Assembly: GCA_964436315.1 (NCBI GenBank)
Contig: CAYTCZ010000105.1
Location: 1-14,090, forward strand
Source of the DNA: CAYTCZ01 sp964436315
GTDB taxonomy: Bacteria; Actinomycetota; Thermoleophilia; Gaiellales; Gaiellaceae
Length of the DNA: 14,090 nucleotides
Reading direction: 5' to 3'
The notes below the pieces were generated by a model, which searched no databases, was not told the origin of the DNA, and worked only from the letters and a program-made list of their open reading frames with translations. Position numbers and translations under genes: made by a program. Positions 5,936-12,970 of this stretch are shown here, one piece after another. Each line of letters starts with the position of its first letter. The stretch's first letter is position 1.

Positions 5936-6817
5936 GTGGGCGAACATCTCCATGTCGAGAGCCGACCGTCCCTCACCCATCCCGTCCTGATCGCGGCTTT
6001 TCGGGGCTGGAACGACGGCGCTCAGGGTGCGACGCTCGCCGCGAGCTTCCTGGCTCGGAGCTGGGAGGCCGAACGATTCGCGGCCTTCGATCCCGAGGAG
6101 TTCTTCGACTTCCAGGCTACGCGACCGCACGTGTCCCTCGAGGAGGGCCTGACCCGCAGGATCGACTGGCCTGAGAACGCCTTTCTCCACGCCGAGATAC
6201 CCGGCACCGGTCGCGGTGTCGCCTTGCTCCTCGGCGTCGAACCGAACCTACGTTGGCGTACCTTCTCGGGCGAGATCGTCAAGCTGGCCCAAGAGCTCGG
6301 CGTCGAGCTCGTCGTGACGCTCGGTGCGCTCCTTGCCGACGTACCGCACACCCGCCCGTCACCGGTCACGGGGTCGGCGAGTGACTCCAAACTCGCCGAG
6401 GACATGGGGCTTGCAGCATCCCGCTACGAAGGTCCGACCGGGATCGTCGGTGTTCTTCACGACGCGTGCCGCGCGGAGGGGCTTCCGTCTGTGAGTTTCT
6501 GGGCAGCCGTGCCGCACTACGCGTCGCTCGCCGCCTCCCCGAAAGCCGCGCTCGCGCTTTGCGATCGCGTCGCGACGTTGCTTGAAACCGACCTCGACCT
6601 GGGCGACCTCGAGAAAGCGGCGGATACCTATGAGGAGCAGGTCAGCCAGGCGGTCCAGGCCGATGAAGAGACCGAGACGTACGTGGAGGAACTCGAGCGC
6701 CGGCGGGACGCCCTCGGCGAGGATCTCGACGTACCATCGGGAGACAGCCTCGCCGAGGAGTTGAGCCGGTTTCTCAAGGAACACGAAGAGCGCCGACGCG
6801 AAGAGGAAGAACGCTGA
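5936..6817 (+). CDS. PAC2 family protein (proteasome assembly chaperone-like)
   Basis: From GTG 5936 the product has 293 residues, near the usual 280-300 for actinobacterial PAC2 proteins. ATG 5918 would add six residues. I prefer 5936 because a TACACT box lies 7 nt before it, but ATG 5918 remains possible. The N-terminal segment has HPVLIAAFRGWNDGAQGATLAASFL, the hallmark GW(N/V)D region. This is followed by an alternating alpha/beta core (LLLGVEPNLRW, LVVTLGALLADVPHTRPSPVTG, VSFWAAVPHYA) typical of the family. The last 80 residues are charged and predicted helical or coiled coil (YEEQVSQAVQADEETETYVEELERRRD, then a Glu/Arg-rich tail). Archaeal and eukaryotic relatives assist proteasome assembly; the bacterial function is unproven. 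It lies 42-60 nt after ctaA and converges on the DipZ-like gene with 11 nt between their stop codons and no visible terminator. Confidence 0.88.
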   Translation: MGEHLHVESRPSLTHPVLIAAFRGWNDGAQGATLAASFLARSWEAERFAAFDPEEFFDFQATRPHVSLEEGLTRRIDWPENAFLHAEIPGTGRGVALLLGVEPNLRWRTFSGEIVKLAQELGVELVVTLGALLADVPHTRPSPVTGSASDSKLAEDMGLAASRYEGPTGIVGVLHDACRAEGLPSVSFWAAVPHYASLAASPKAALALCDRVATLLETDLDLGDLEKAADTYEEQVSQAVQADEETETYVEELERRRDALGEDLDVPSGDSLAEELSRFLKEHEERRREEEER

Positions 6818-6828
6818 ACGCGGGGTAA

Positions 6829-8553
6829 CTAGCCGACCGCAGCAGAGCCTGACAACGCCGGCTCAAGACCAGAGGTCCGGAGGACGCCGAACGTGAATGC
6901 GTAGGCTTCGGTTCCCGGTTCGAATCGCAGTTCGAGGAGATGATCCTGTTCAGCCTCACCGGTCTCGGCGAGCGTGTAGAGCTTGTTCTCGGTAACCGTG
7001 ATCGAGCCCTGGAGCTCGCCGTCCAGGAGGACCTCGACCTCTCTTGGGCCGTGCACAGTTCCGAGAACGAGGTGAACGGCCTCGCCCAGATAGCGAAGCC
7101 GAAGCGTCGCATCGGGTCCTGCGACGGCCCGCTCGTGCTCGACGAACCAGGTGCCGCCGAACGTGAAGCCGTGTAGCGGGATGTCGTCGGCCGGTTCGTA
7201 CTCCGCGGCCTGATTTGGCTTGATCGATCCGCCAACGTAGTTAGCAATGCGGGCGAAACCGAGGTAGAGCTCGGGCGTCTGGCCCCTTGTCGGCGAGAGG
7301 TTCTCGATCCTTTCTTCGACGCTGTCGGGTACGTCTCCGCCGTCTTCGGTCAGGAGGGTTCGGATGACCTCCTCGCTTTCCTCGTAGGCGCCCTCGCCGA
7401 AGTGGAAGAAGCGGATATTGCCCTGCCGATCGATGAAGTACTTCGACGGCCAGTAGCGATTGCGCCATGCCTGCCAGGTCGCGAAGTCATTGTCGAGTGC
7501 CACGGGATACTCGATGCCGAGGTCGTCAACCGCATCCTGCACGTTGTCCGCCTCGCGCTCGAAGGCGAACTCTGGCGAATGAACTCCGACGATGACGAGG
7601 CCTGCGTCACGATATGTCTCGTCCCAGCGCTTGAGGTGTGGGAGGGTGCGGAGACAGTTGACGCACGAGTACGTCCAGAAGTCGATGAGGACCACCTTGC
7701 CCCGCAGGTCTGCGAGCGCGAGTTCCTCGGAGTTGAGCCAGAGCGCGATGTCCTGGAATTCGGGCGCGGGTCCGTAGTTGGCGATCAGGTCTGATTCGAT
7801 CGAAGCCGTCGTCGACTCCTCGTCGCCGTCATCCAACAAGCTGTCGATCCGGTCCTCGGCGGCCGCGCTCTCCTCGAGTCCTTGAAGGGCGCGTGTGTAT
7901 CCCGGTACCTGCGAGGCCAGACGTGTGTCGAGTCCAAGCACCATGATCACCCCGGCTGCGGCAACGACGACTCCGAGCCCGCGCCGGACGGCAAGGGCTC
8001 TCGACTTCAGCGGCGCGATATTCAGACCCCGTTGGGCTGCGAGCGCGATTGCGAGCAGAATGAGTCCTGCCCCGATCGCATACGCCAGGGTGACGAAAAC
8101 CGCGTCGGCCGAGAAACTCCGCGTCGCCGCGACGACGGCGATCGACGCGATGATCGGCCCAGCGCACGGGGTGAACAGGAGACCGAGGCTGAGGCCGAGG
8201 ACAAAGCCTCCGCCGACGTCGGCCGTGTTGCGCCGTGCTAGGCGGTGGAAGGGTCTCCCGGCAAGGTCGCCGACCTTCGGAAAGAGCAGGATTGCCGCGA
8301 GCACGAAAACGACGCCGATCGCGATGTTCCGTAAGAGGTCGTTCGGCAGCCCGAGAGCCGAGAGGATCACGGTCGCGGCCAGCGTGAACGCGGTGAAGCT
8401 CACGATGAGTCCCGCAATGACGGCAAAGGGCCGGAATCGGGAGCCGGTGACGCTCCCGGCGAAGATGATCGGCAACACCGGGAGCACGCACGGCGAAATC
8501 GCGGTCACGATGCCTGCGACGAAGGCGATTCCGATGAGCGGCAGGAGCTCCAC
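6829..8553 (-). CDS. dipZ: DipZ-like fusion: CcdA membrane domain, thioredoxin, C-terminal beta domain
   Basis: The product has 574 residues, against about 695 for Mycobacterium DipZ. Residues 1-210 are a CcdA/DsbD-type membrane domain with about six helices. Its redox cysteines are C22 (ISPCVLPVLP) and C130 (FTPCAGP). Residues 211-260 form an acidic, low-complexity linker. Residues 262-405 are a redoxin domain facing outward, with FWTYSCVNCLRTLPHL (C297/C300) and the later W-P-S-K-YFIDRQG segment that supplies the cis-proline region. Residues 430-565 form the beta-rich C-terminal domain typical of DipZ (GGSIKPNQAAEYEP through FTFGVLRT). The membrane part should pass electrons from cytoplasmic thioredoxin to the outer CxxC, for cytochrome c or disulfide maturation. 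The start GTG 8553 is preceded by GGAG at short spacing and by TACCCT (8565-8570, minus strand), 11 nt upstream. Confidence 0.92.
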   Translation of the reverse strand: MELLPLIGIAFVAGIVTAISPCVLPVLPIIFAGSVTGSRFRPFAVIAGLIVSFTAFTLAATVILSALGLPNDLLRNIAIGVVFVLAAILLFPKVGDLAGRPFHRLARRNTADVGGGFVLGLSLGLLFTPCAGPIIASIAVVAATRSFSADAVFVTLAYAIGAGLILLAIALAAQRGLNIAPLKSRALAVRRGLGVVVAAAGVIMVLGLDTRLASQVPGYTRALQGLEESAAAEDRIDSLLDDGDEESTTASIESDLIANYGPAPEFQDIALWLNSEELALADLRGKVVLIDFWTYSCVNCLRTLPHLKRWDETYRDAGLVIVGVHSPEFAFEREADNVQDAVDDLGIEYPVALDNDFATWQAWRNRYWPSKYFIDRQGNIRFFHFGEGAYEESEEVIRTLLTEDGGDVPDSVEERIENLSPTRGQTPELYLGFARIANYVGGSIKPNQAAEYEPADDIPLHGFTFGGTWFVEHERAVAGPDATLRLRYLGEAVHLVLGTVHGPREVEVLLDGELQGSITVTENKLYTLAETGEAEQDHLLELRFEPGTEAYAFTFGVLRTSGLEPALSGSAAVG

Positions 8554-8669
8554 GACGCTCCATCAGGGTAGCCAGGAGTTCTAACTAATCTCTTACGATC
8601 GTCCTCCGGTCGAGACCGCTTCGCCGCCCCCGCGCGTGGCGCTCCTTTCAACGGTTCGAGCCGCTCGAG
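8554..8669. other. Intergenic region upstream of the DipZ-like gene
   Basis: These 116 nt separate the membrane protein stop from the DipZ-like start. On the minus strand TACCCT (8565-8570) is a possible -10 box. CGGT/GCCG around TCGA (8652-8663) makes only a 4-bp hairpin. No RNA gene or clear terminator was seen. Confidence 0.4.
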
Positions 8670-9359
8670 CTAGTGGTGCCCTGGATTCTCGGTGCCGGCG
8701 TTCGTGAGCTTCTTCCGGCCCGCGAGGAAGAGGGCGAGACCGGCGACGGCGAAGAGGACGCCGAGATTCCCCTCCTTGATCTCGACCGCCGCATGGGCGA
8801 GCGACTCAGTCCCCTCGTAGACGTGGGCTGGGATCCACGCCCGAGCTGCCTCGGAGAAGAGATGGTTGAGCATGAAGAGGGCTCCAACGGCGAGGGGAAA
8901 GATCGGCACGAACCGCCGAAGGTAGGGGCGAAGACGGNNNNNNNNNNNNNNNNNNNNNNNNNNNNNNNNNNNNNNNNNNNNNNNNNNNNNNNNNNNNNNN
9001 NNNNNNNNNNNNNNNNNNNNNNNNNNNNNNNNNNNNNCGAAGAGCGCGGAGGCAACCAGAAACCCGAGCGCGCCGAAGGTCTCAAAGAACCCATCCTCGT
9101 CTGTGAAGAAATCGGCTCCAGAAGTCGGAAGCAGCAGGGCTGCGAAGCTGGCGGCGAGGAAAAGACTGATGAAAGCGGCGCCGCGGGCTAGCCGTGGAGT
9201 ACTGCCGTGGGACCAAGCCTGGGAAACACGTTCCCTCGTGCCAGCTGCGGAGCGAATTGACGATCCGGCCGGAGCGCTTGGTGGTGCCTCCTGCGGGGTA
9301 GGCAGTATCGAGCGACCGTCGACGGGACGGATCTCACCGCCTACACCCCCGTTCACCAC
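8670..9359 (-). CDS. Hypothetical multi-pass membrane protein, interrupted by assembly gap
   Basis: The two flanks of the N-run both read as membrane protein on the minus strand. The N-terminal part has about 65 polar residues, then a helix (AAFISLFLAASFAALLLP), a short acidic loop (ADFFTDEDGFFE) and a second helix (FGALGFLVASALF) running into the gap. After the gap come RLRPYLRRF, a helix (VPIFPLAVGALFMLNHLF), a loop with HVYEGTESLAH, a last helix (LGVLFAVAGLALFLAG), and a basic tail ending GHH. I do not recognise the family. The two parts share a frame only if the true gap length leaves remainder 1 on division by 3. As the gap is probably a placeholder, the join could hide a missing segment or two separate genes. 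The start is uncertain: GTG 9359 is the longest option, and the first 60 residues look poorly conserved in composition. Confidence 0.6.
   Translation of the reverse strand: MVNGGVGGEIRPVDGRSILPTPQEAPPSAPAGSSIRSAAGTRERVSQAWSHGSTPRLARGAAFISLFLAASFAALLLPTSGADFFTDEDGFFETFGALGFLVASALFXXXXXXXXXXXXXXXXXXXXXXXXXXXXXXXXXXRLRPYLRRFVPIFPLAVGALFMLNHLFSEAARAWIPAHVYEGTESLAHAAVEIKEGNLGVLFAVAGLALFLAGRKKLTNAGTENPGHH
8938..9037. other. Assembly gap of 100 Ns
   Basis: Exactly 100 Ns, the common placeholder for a scaffold gap of unknown size. It falls inside the membrane protein gene, so true distances and frame across it are not known. Confidence 0.97.
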
Positions 9360-9439
9360 AACGAAACAAAGCTATTAGCTCCCGGTTGACCGGCTACGTG
9401 ACGAAACGCCGGGGCCTGCGGTCCGAACGGCTAGGCCGC

Positions 9440-9468
9440 GCCCTCCTCAAGGGGGGCTCTGCCGAGCC
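9440..9468 (-). terminator. Two overlapping hairpins just after the helicase stop
   Basis: Right after the helicase TAG (9472-9470 on the minus strand), GGCTC/GAGCC around a four-base loop (9455-9468) overlaps a second hairpin, GCCCCCC with GGAGGGC around TTGA (9440-9457, one G/T wobble). They share 9455-9457 and cannot both form. No U-tract follows, so this is at best a weak or factor-assisted terminator. Confidence 0.25.
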
Positions 9469-9469
9469 T

Positions 9470-12124
9470 CTAGTTGGACGCGTCTTCGGTGGGAGTCTGC
9501 TCTGGCTCTGCCGCCGACTTTGAATCCGCGGCCTCACCACCGTTGACCGACGTACTTGACGGGATCTCGTAGTCGTTCGATGAAGCAGCTTCTCCTACCG
9601 ACACTGGGGTCGTGGCGGCGCGATCGCCGTCCTGCGAGACCGGTTGAGCCGAATCGGCCGGTGAGTCCGACGATGTGCCGGCGACCTGTCCAGTCTTCGG
9701 GTCGCGTTTCGCGGTGTCCGCGGCGCCCTGCTTGCCGTCGGCCGAGGCCTGCGCCTGCTGTGCTTGCTTCTGACTCTTCTTCTTCCGCCGCCGCCGCCGC
9801 CGTTTCGGCTGCTTCGGTGCCGGTAGGTTGTCGGCGAGTGCTCCGGCGACCTCGGGCAGGCTCCCAAGCCTTTCGCGTGCGCGTTCGATGAGCTGCTGTG
9901 AGGTCGGCGTGTACCCCTCTGCCGAGACCAGCAGCGCAACGCCGACATGCAGCGGCTGCTCAAGCGCGACGTTGACAAGCCGAGCAGCATTCTCGTCGTG
10001 CCGGTGTCCGCGGGAGTTCGTCAGAGCTCCCAGGAGCTTCTTCGCGTCGGGCAGATCAGCGCTTGCCCGCCGGTCTTGAATCTTTCGCGTCGACTTGGCG
10101 AGTCGCCACGTCCATCGAGTCAGGATGTCGTCGGGCGCGTCGACCTTTTGATCCCCGATCGCCCGCAAGAGCACGCGCACGCCTGCAACGCGGTCTTTCT
10201 CCCAGGTTGGCGCCGACGTCACCATCGTGACGAGGTCGTCGAAGCTCGCCCGGTCAACACCGATTGAGACTCTGTCGCCGAGAGCCGACATGCGCAATCG
10301 GCGGTTCGGGTTCTCTGCGGCGCAACTCATGAGGAACGCCTCACGCGTTTCGCGCGGCGCCCGCGCCAGTTTCTCCGCGAAATGTTGGCGTTCGTCGTAA
10401 CGCACCTGCCGTCCTGCGACCCCGGCCCAGAGCCACTGCTCGTCTTCGGCGAGCCGGCTCGGGTCGACGCGCTCCCACTCTCGTGTGATGACCTTGATGC
10501 GGCGTCGGACATCGGGAGTGACCGGGACGAGCCACGCAGCGGGCGACAGCTTTCGCCGCGCACGCCGCTGCACCCGCCTTCGTGGCGCCGGCGTCACACG
10601 CGCGCCTTGGCGGTAGAAGTCGGTATCGAGGAGCGAGTGGATGGTGATCGTGCGCTCGTTGTGAGTCGCAGCCGGGTCGACGAAGTCGACAACGACACCC
10701 GCTTCCTTTCGCGGATGCATCCGCATGATCCGTCCGATCCGCTGCTGGTAGACCCGCCGCGAGGCGGTGGGGGCGAGGTGCATGCAGACGGTCGCGCGAG
10801 GAGAGTTCCAACCCTCGGCGAGCAGTTGGGCATTGATCAAGACGTTGATCTCTCCGCGCTCGTAGGCGGCGAGCGTCTCGGCGAGCTTCAGTGGGGGCGT
10901 GCGTCCACTCACAGCCTCAGCCTTCAATCCCGCGGCTCGGAACTCGCGCGCCAGGTTGTACGCATGCTCGACGCCCGCCGCGTAGACGATGCCGGCCGTG
11001 TTGTCGAACCGATCGCGGTAGAGGCTTGCCGCAGCCTGATTGATCACCGCGTGGTCGAGCACTCTCGACAGGGCCCCTTCGTCGTAATCGCCGCCGACGA
11101 TCGGAACCGAGGAGATAGCGGCCGCCGGAGGAACACGAAGCGAACGAAGAGGCGCAATCAGTCCGCGTCTTGCCGCATCCGTCAGGGGGAGATCGTCGAC
11201 AGATGCCGGAAAAACGTCGGAAACGCTCTTCGCGATGAGCTGTTCGGTCGCCGTCATGCCGACGAAAATGGGCTCGGGCAGGCTCCGAATCGCCGCGCTC
11301 GTCTTCTCGCCGAGCGCGGTGTGAGCCTCGTCACAGATCACGAGCTGATACGCCTGGCGGCTGAGCGAGCCGACGTGACGCGCGAACCACGCGTACGTCT
11401 GGATCGTGATCGGGTTACCGCGAAGCGGCTCCTTGCCGGCTTCGATCGCCGGTTGGAGTCGTTCTCCGTATCCCTCTGTCGTGAGGTCGCGGGTGAACTG
11501 GCTGACGAGAAGTCTCCGATGGGTGAGGATCAGGACGCCCATCGTCCGGGCGGCCTCCACGAAGCCGGCTGCTGCAATGGTCTTTCCGGACGCGGTCGGG
11601 TGGCGGAACCGGTACCGCCTCGTCGCCCCTGAATCGTGCATCTCGGGCTCGCTCTCGGACTCGGGGAGCTCGTCGCCGTTCGGCTCATCTTCGAGTTCGT
11701 CCTCGATGCCCTCTTCCTCAGCCAGCGTTGGGGCGACTGTGCCCTCGCCGTTCCCGTTCGCCTCTTCCTCTCGGGCCGAAATAAGCTCGGTCAACATGCC
11801 GGCAAGGGCGTCGATCTGATGTCGGCGCAGCTCGGTCCCGGAGGCGAGACGCGGTGGATGATCGGTCAGGACTCGCTCGAGCCCGAGCATGAGCGCGTAC
11901 TTCACCTTCCAGTCCCTCGAGGGGACGGACCGACCCGCGTCGATCTCGGCAAGCGCGTCGTCAAGTGCGTTTCGACGCGCGCGACCTTCCGCCAGGGCGT
12001 CTGCCGGATCCTCGTCGGGCCGAAGGAAAGGCTCACCCGCCCAGGCCTCCGCGCGTCGCGATGCGGCGACTAAGCGGGCAGCTTCCTCCGACGGAATAGT
12101 CGAGTGCTCTATTGCCTCTTGCAT
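9470..12124 (-). CDS. SF2 DEAH-box helicase with uncharacterised C-terminal region
   Basis: From ATG 12124 the product has 884 residues. Motifs in order: a Q-motif-like ELRRHQIDAL (98-107), Walker A HPTASGKT (175-182), motif Ia-like LILTHRRLLVSQF, DEAH (265-268), motif III TAT (291-293), the second RecA domain with IVYAAGVEHA and LLAEGWNSP, and motif VI YQQRIGRIMR (459-468). This is the UvrB/ComFA/type III restriction-like branch of SF2. A strongly acidic insert (about 118-165) separates the Q-motif from Walker A. Residues 540-770 form a mostly helical region I cannot assign. The tail has a basic block KRRRRRRKKK (774-783; six Arg codons lie in a CCG repeat, plus strand 9785-9802), then about 100 low-complexity polar residues. 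No nuclease or methyltransferase motif was seen, so restriction is unsupported; a nucleic acid remodelling role is inferred. GTG 12205 would add 27 residues of unlikely composition (MRYSWWSKAH) and is not preferred. Confidence 0.9.
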   Translation of the reverse strand: MQEAIEHSTIPSEEAARLVAASRRAEAWAGEPFLRPDEDPADALAEGRARRNALDDALAEIDAGRSVPSRDWKVKYALMLGLERVLTDHPPRLASGTELRRHQIDALAGMLTELISAREEEANGNGEGTVAPTLAEEEGIEDELEDEPNGDELPESESEPEMHDSGATRRYRFRHPTASGKTIAAAGFVEAARTMGVLILTHRRLLVSQFTRDLTTEGYGERLQPAIEAGKEPLRGNPITIQTYAWFARHVGSLSRQAYQLVICDEAHTALGEKTSAAIRSLPEPIFVGMTATEQLIAKSVSDVFPASVDDLPLTDAARRGLIAPLRSLRVPPAAAISSVPIVGGDYDEGALSRVLDHAVINQAAASLYRDRFDNTAGIVYAAGVEHAYNLAREFRAAGLKAEAVSGRTPPLKLAETLAAYERGEINVLINAQLLAEGWNSPRATVCMHLAPTASRRVYQQRIGRIMRMHPRKEAGVVVDFVDPAATHNERTITIHSLLDTDFYRQGARVTPAPRRRVQRRARRKLSPAAWLVPVTPDVRRRIKVITREWERVDPSRLAEDEQWLWAGVAGRQVRYDERQHFAEKLARAPRETREAFLMSCAAENPNRRLRMSALGDRVSIGVDRASFDDLVTMVTSAPTWEKDRVAGVRVLLRAIGDQKVDAPDDILTRWTWRLAKSTRKIQDRRASADLPDAKKLLGALTNSRGHRHDENAARLVNVALEQPLHVGVALLVSAEGYTPTSQQLIERARERLGSLPEVAGALADNLPAPKQPKRRRRRRKKKSQKQAQQAQASADGKQGAADTAKRDPKTGQVAGTSSDSPADSAQPVSQDGDRAATTPVSVGEAASSNDYEIPSSTSVNGGEAADSKSAAEPEQTPTEDASN
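9785..9802. repeat. Six-unit CCG/CGG triplet repeat within the helicase gene
   Basis: Six tandem CCG triplets on the plus strand read as six CGG arginine codons in the basic block of the helicase tail. The run is prone to slippage, and in-frame changes would alter only the arginine count. Confidence 0.8.
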
Positions 12125-12128
12125 GGGT

Positions 12129-12226
12129 GCAGCGCAAAGGCGCTGCCACTGATGTGAGAGTAAGCGCACTCCCTCGTGCGCTTTGCTCCACCAACTATAT
12201 CGCACCTACGAGCCTGAGACCTGAGA
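12129..12226 (-). promoter_or_regulatory. Helicase upstream region: repeats, -10 box and two leader hairpins
   Basis: Reading on the minus strand toward the helicase ATG (12124): a tandem 7-nt direct repeat TCTCAGG x2 (12226-12213), a -10-like TATAGT (12199-12194), a perfect 8-bp hairpin AAGCGCAC/GTGCGCTT with a 6-nt loop (12183-12162), and a perfect 7-bp hairpin GCAGCGC/GCGCTGC with loop CTTT (12146-12129). The last hairpin stops 4 nt before the ATG, where a ribosome-binding site would normally be. No good -35 is visible at 17 nt; the repeat pair sits there instead. If GTG 12205 were the true start, much of this would be coding. Confidence 0.35.
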
Positions 12227-12294
12227 TGTGTTTTCAGTCGCGTGGGAGTGTTGCCGCGGCGGAAGTGTGACTCCTTCGACTCGAGCCGAGCCAG

Positions 12295-12300
12295 TAGGCT
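12295..12300 (+). promoter_or_regulatory. -10 box for a leaderless transcript of the helical protein gene
   Basis: TAGGCT (TAnnnT type) ends exactly 7 nt before ATG 12308, and no ribosome-binding site is present. The box lies inside a 6-bp hairpin, CGAGCC (12287-12292) with GGCTCG (12297-12302), which is probably incidental. Confidence 0.45.
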
Positions 12301-12307
12301 CGTCTGC

Positions 12308-12970
12308 ATGGACTTTCAAGTCTTGGCGGAGCGCGCTCAACGCCGCTTCGCGGACGGTGAATCCCGGCTCGACGGGCTCGAGGGCGATCAGCGGCAGAAG
12401 CAGCTCGTTCGCATGGCGAACGCTGCATACGCCGCGGGACTCGCGTGGCTCATGGAAGGCCGGGAAGCGCATGCTCGCGATTGGCTTCGGCGTGCAGCCG
12501 AGACGTACCGGGAAAGCCATGCGCTCGCGCCTCCGCAGAGTTGGGGGCGCCCGATCGGCGCAGTCAAGGCTCGCGTGATTGCTGCAGACTGGGACCGGGC
12601 CGAGACCGATGCCAAGTGGTCGCTCGACCTTGGCGCCGCGGATGCCGACTCGCCCATCGGGCGGTATGCGGCTGCGCTCGCCAGTCTGGTTCTGGGACAG
12701 AACGCTGCCGCCGCTCGTTTGGCGAAGGGGCTCCAGGCCGAGTCGGCCGACGTATTCTCAGCCGACGTGGCCGATGCGCTCAGCGGTCTCGGACGCTCGG
12801 ATCCGACGAAGTACGAGTCCGGCGTTCGCCGCGTTCTCGCATCATTCGAGGCGCGGGACGCGTATCTGGAGGACGTGCCCGTTGCCGATACCGTCCTCGT
12901 ATTGGAGGCGCTTGCGGGACGGCGCCAGATGGCCGTTCACCCGAGCTCGGATCTTCTCCCTTCGAGCTGA
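12308..12970 (+). CDS. Conserved all-helical (TPR-like) hypothetical protein
   Basis: The product has 220 residues, with no signal peptide or membrane helix. It is rich in Ala, Arg, Glu and Leu, with paired amphipathic helices of TPR type. Examples are RMANAAYAAGLAWLMEGREAHARDWLRRAAETYRES (about 35-70), DWDRAETDAKWSLDLGA (94-110) and SPIGRYAAALASLVLGQNAAAARLAKGL (115-142). The signature PPQSWGRPIGAVKAR (75-89) and the C-terminal VPVADTVLVLEALAGRR (190-206) resemble, from memory, a conserved family common in haloarchaea and some actinobacteria. That should be checked. Function is unknown; TPR folds usually bind other proteins. ATG 12308 is chosen over a 22-residue in-frame extension because TAGGCT sits 7 nt upstream and the extension has no coding character. 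It is divergent from the helicase, and its last 34 nt overlap the 3' end of the opposite-strand HYR/FN3 gene. Confidence 0.8.
   Translation: MDFQVLAERAQRRFADGESRLDGLEGDQRQKQLVRMANAAYAAGLAWLMEGREAHARDWLRRAAETYRESHALAPPQSWGRPIGAVKARVIAADWDRAETDAKWSLDLGAADADSPIGRYAAALASLVLGQNAAAARLAKGLQAESADVFSADVADALSGLGRSDPTKYESGVRRVLASFEARDAYLEDVPVADTVLVLEALAGRRQMAVHPSSDLLPSS

Noticed and set aside
8650..8680. T-arm-like GGTTCGAGCC suggesting a tRNA
   Set aside because: No matching acceptor, D or anticodon stems could be drawn around it; the match is a short self-complementary GC-rich string.
10382..11632. Long plus-strand open frame of 416 codons opposite the helicase
   Set aside because: It is antisense to a gene with all SF2 motifs; its product is Arg/Asp-rich without recognisable domains, as expected of a high-GC shadow frame.
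9470..12124. Helicase as part of a type III restriction or defence operon
   Set aside because: No nuclease motif in the protein and no methyltransferase, toxin or other defence gene next to it.
12242..12307. N-terminal extension of the helical protein
   Set aside because: The 22 extra codons lack coding character and overlap the TAGGCT box and hairpin upstream of ATG 12308.
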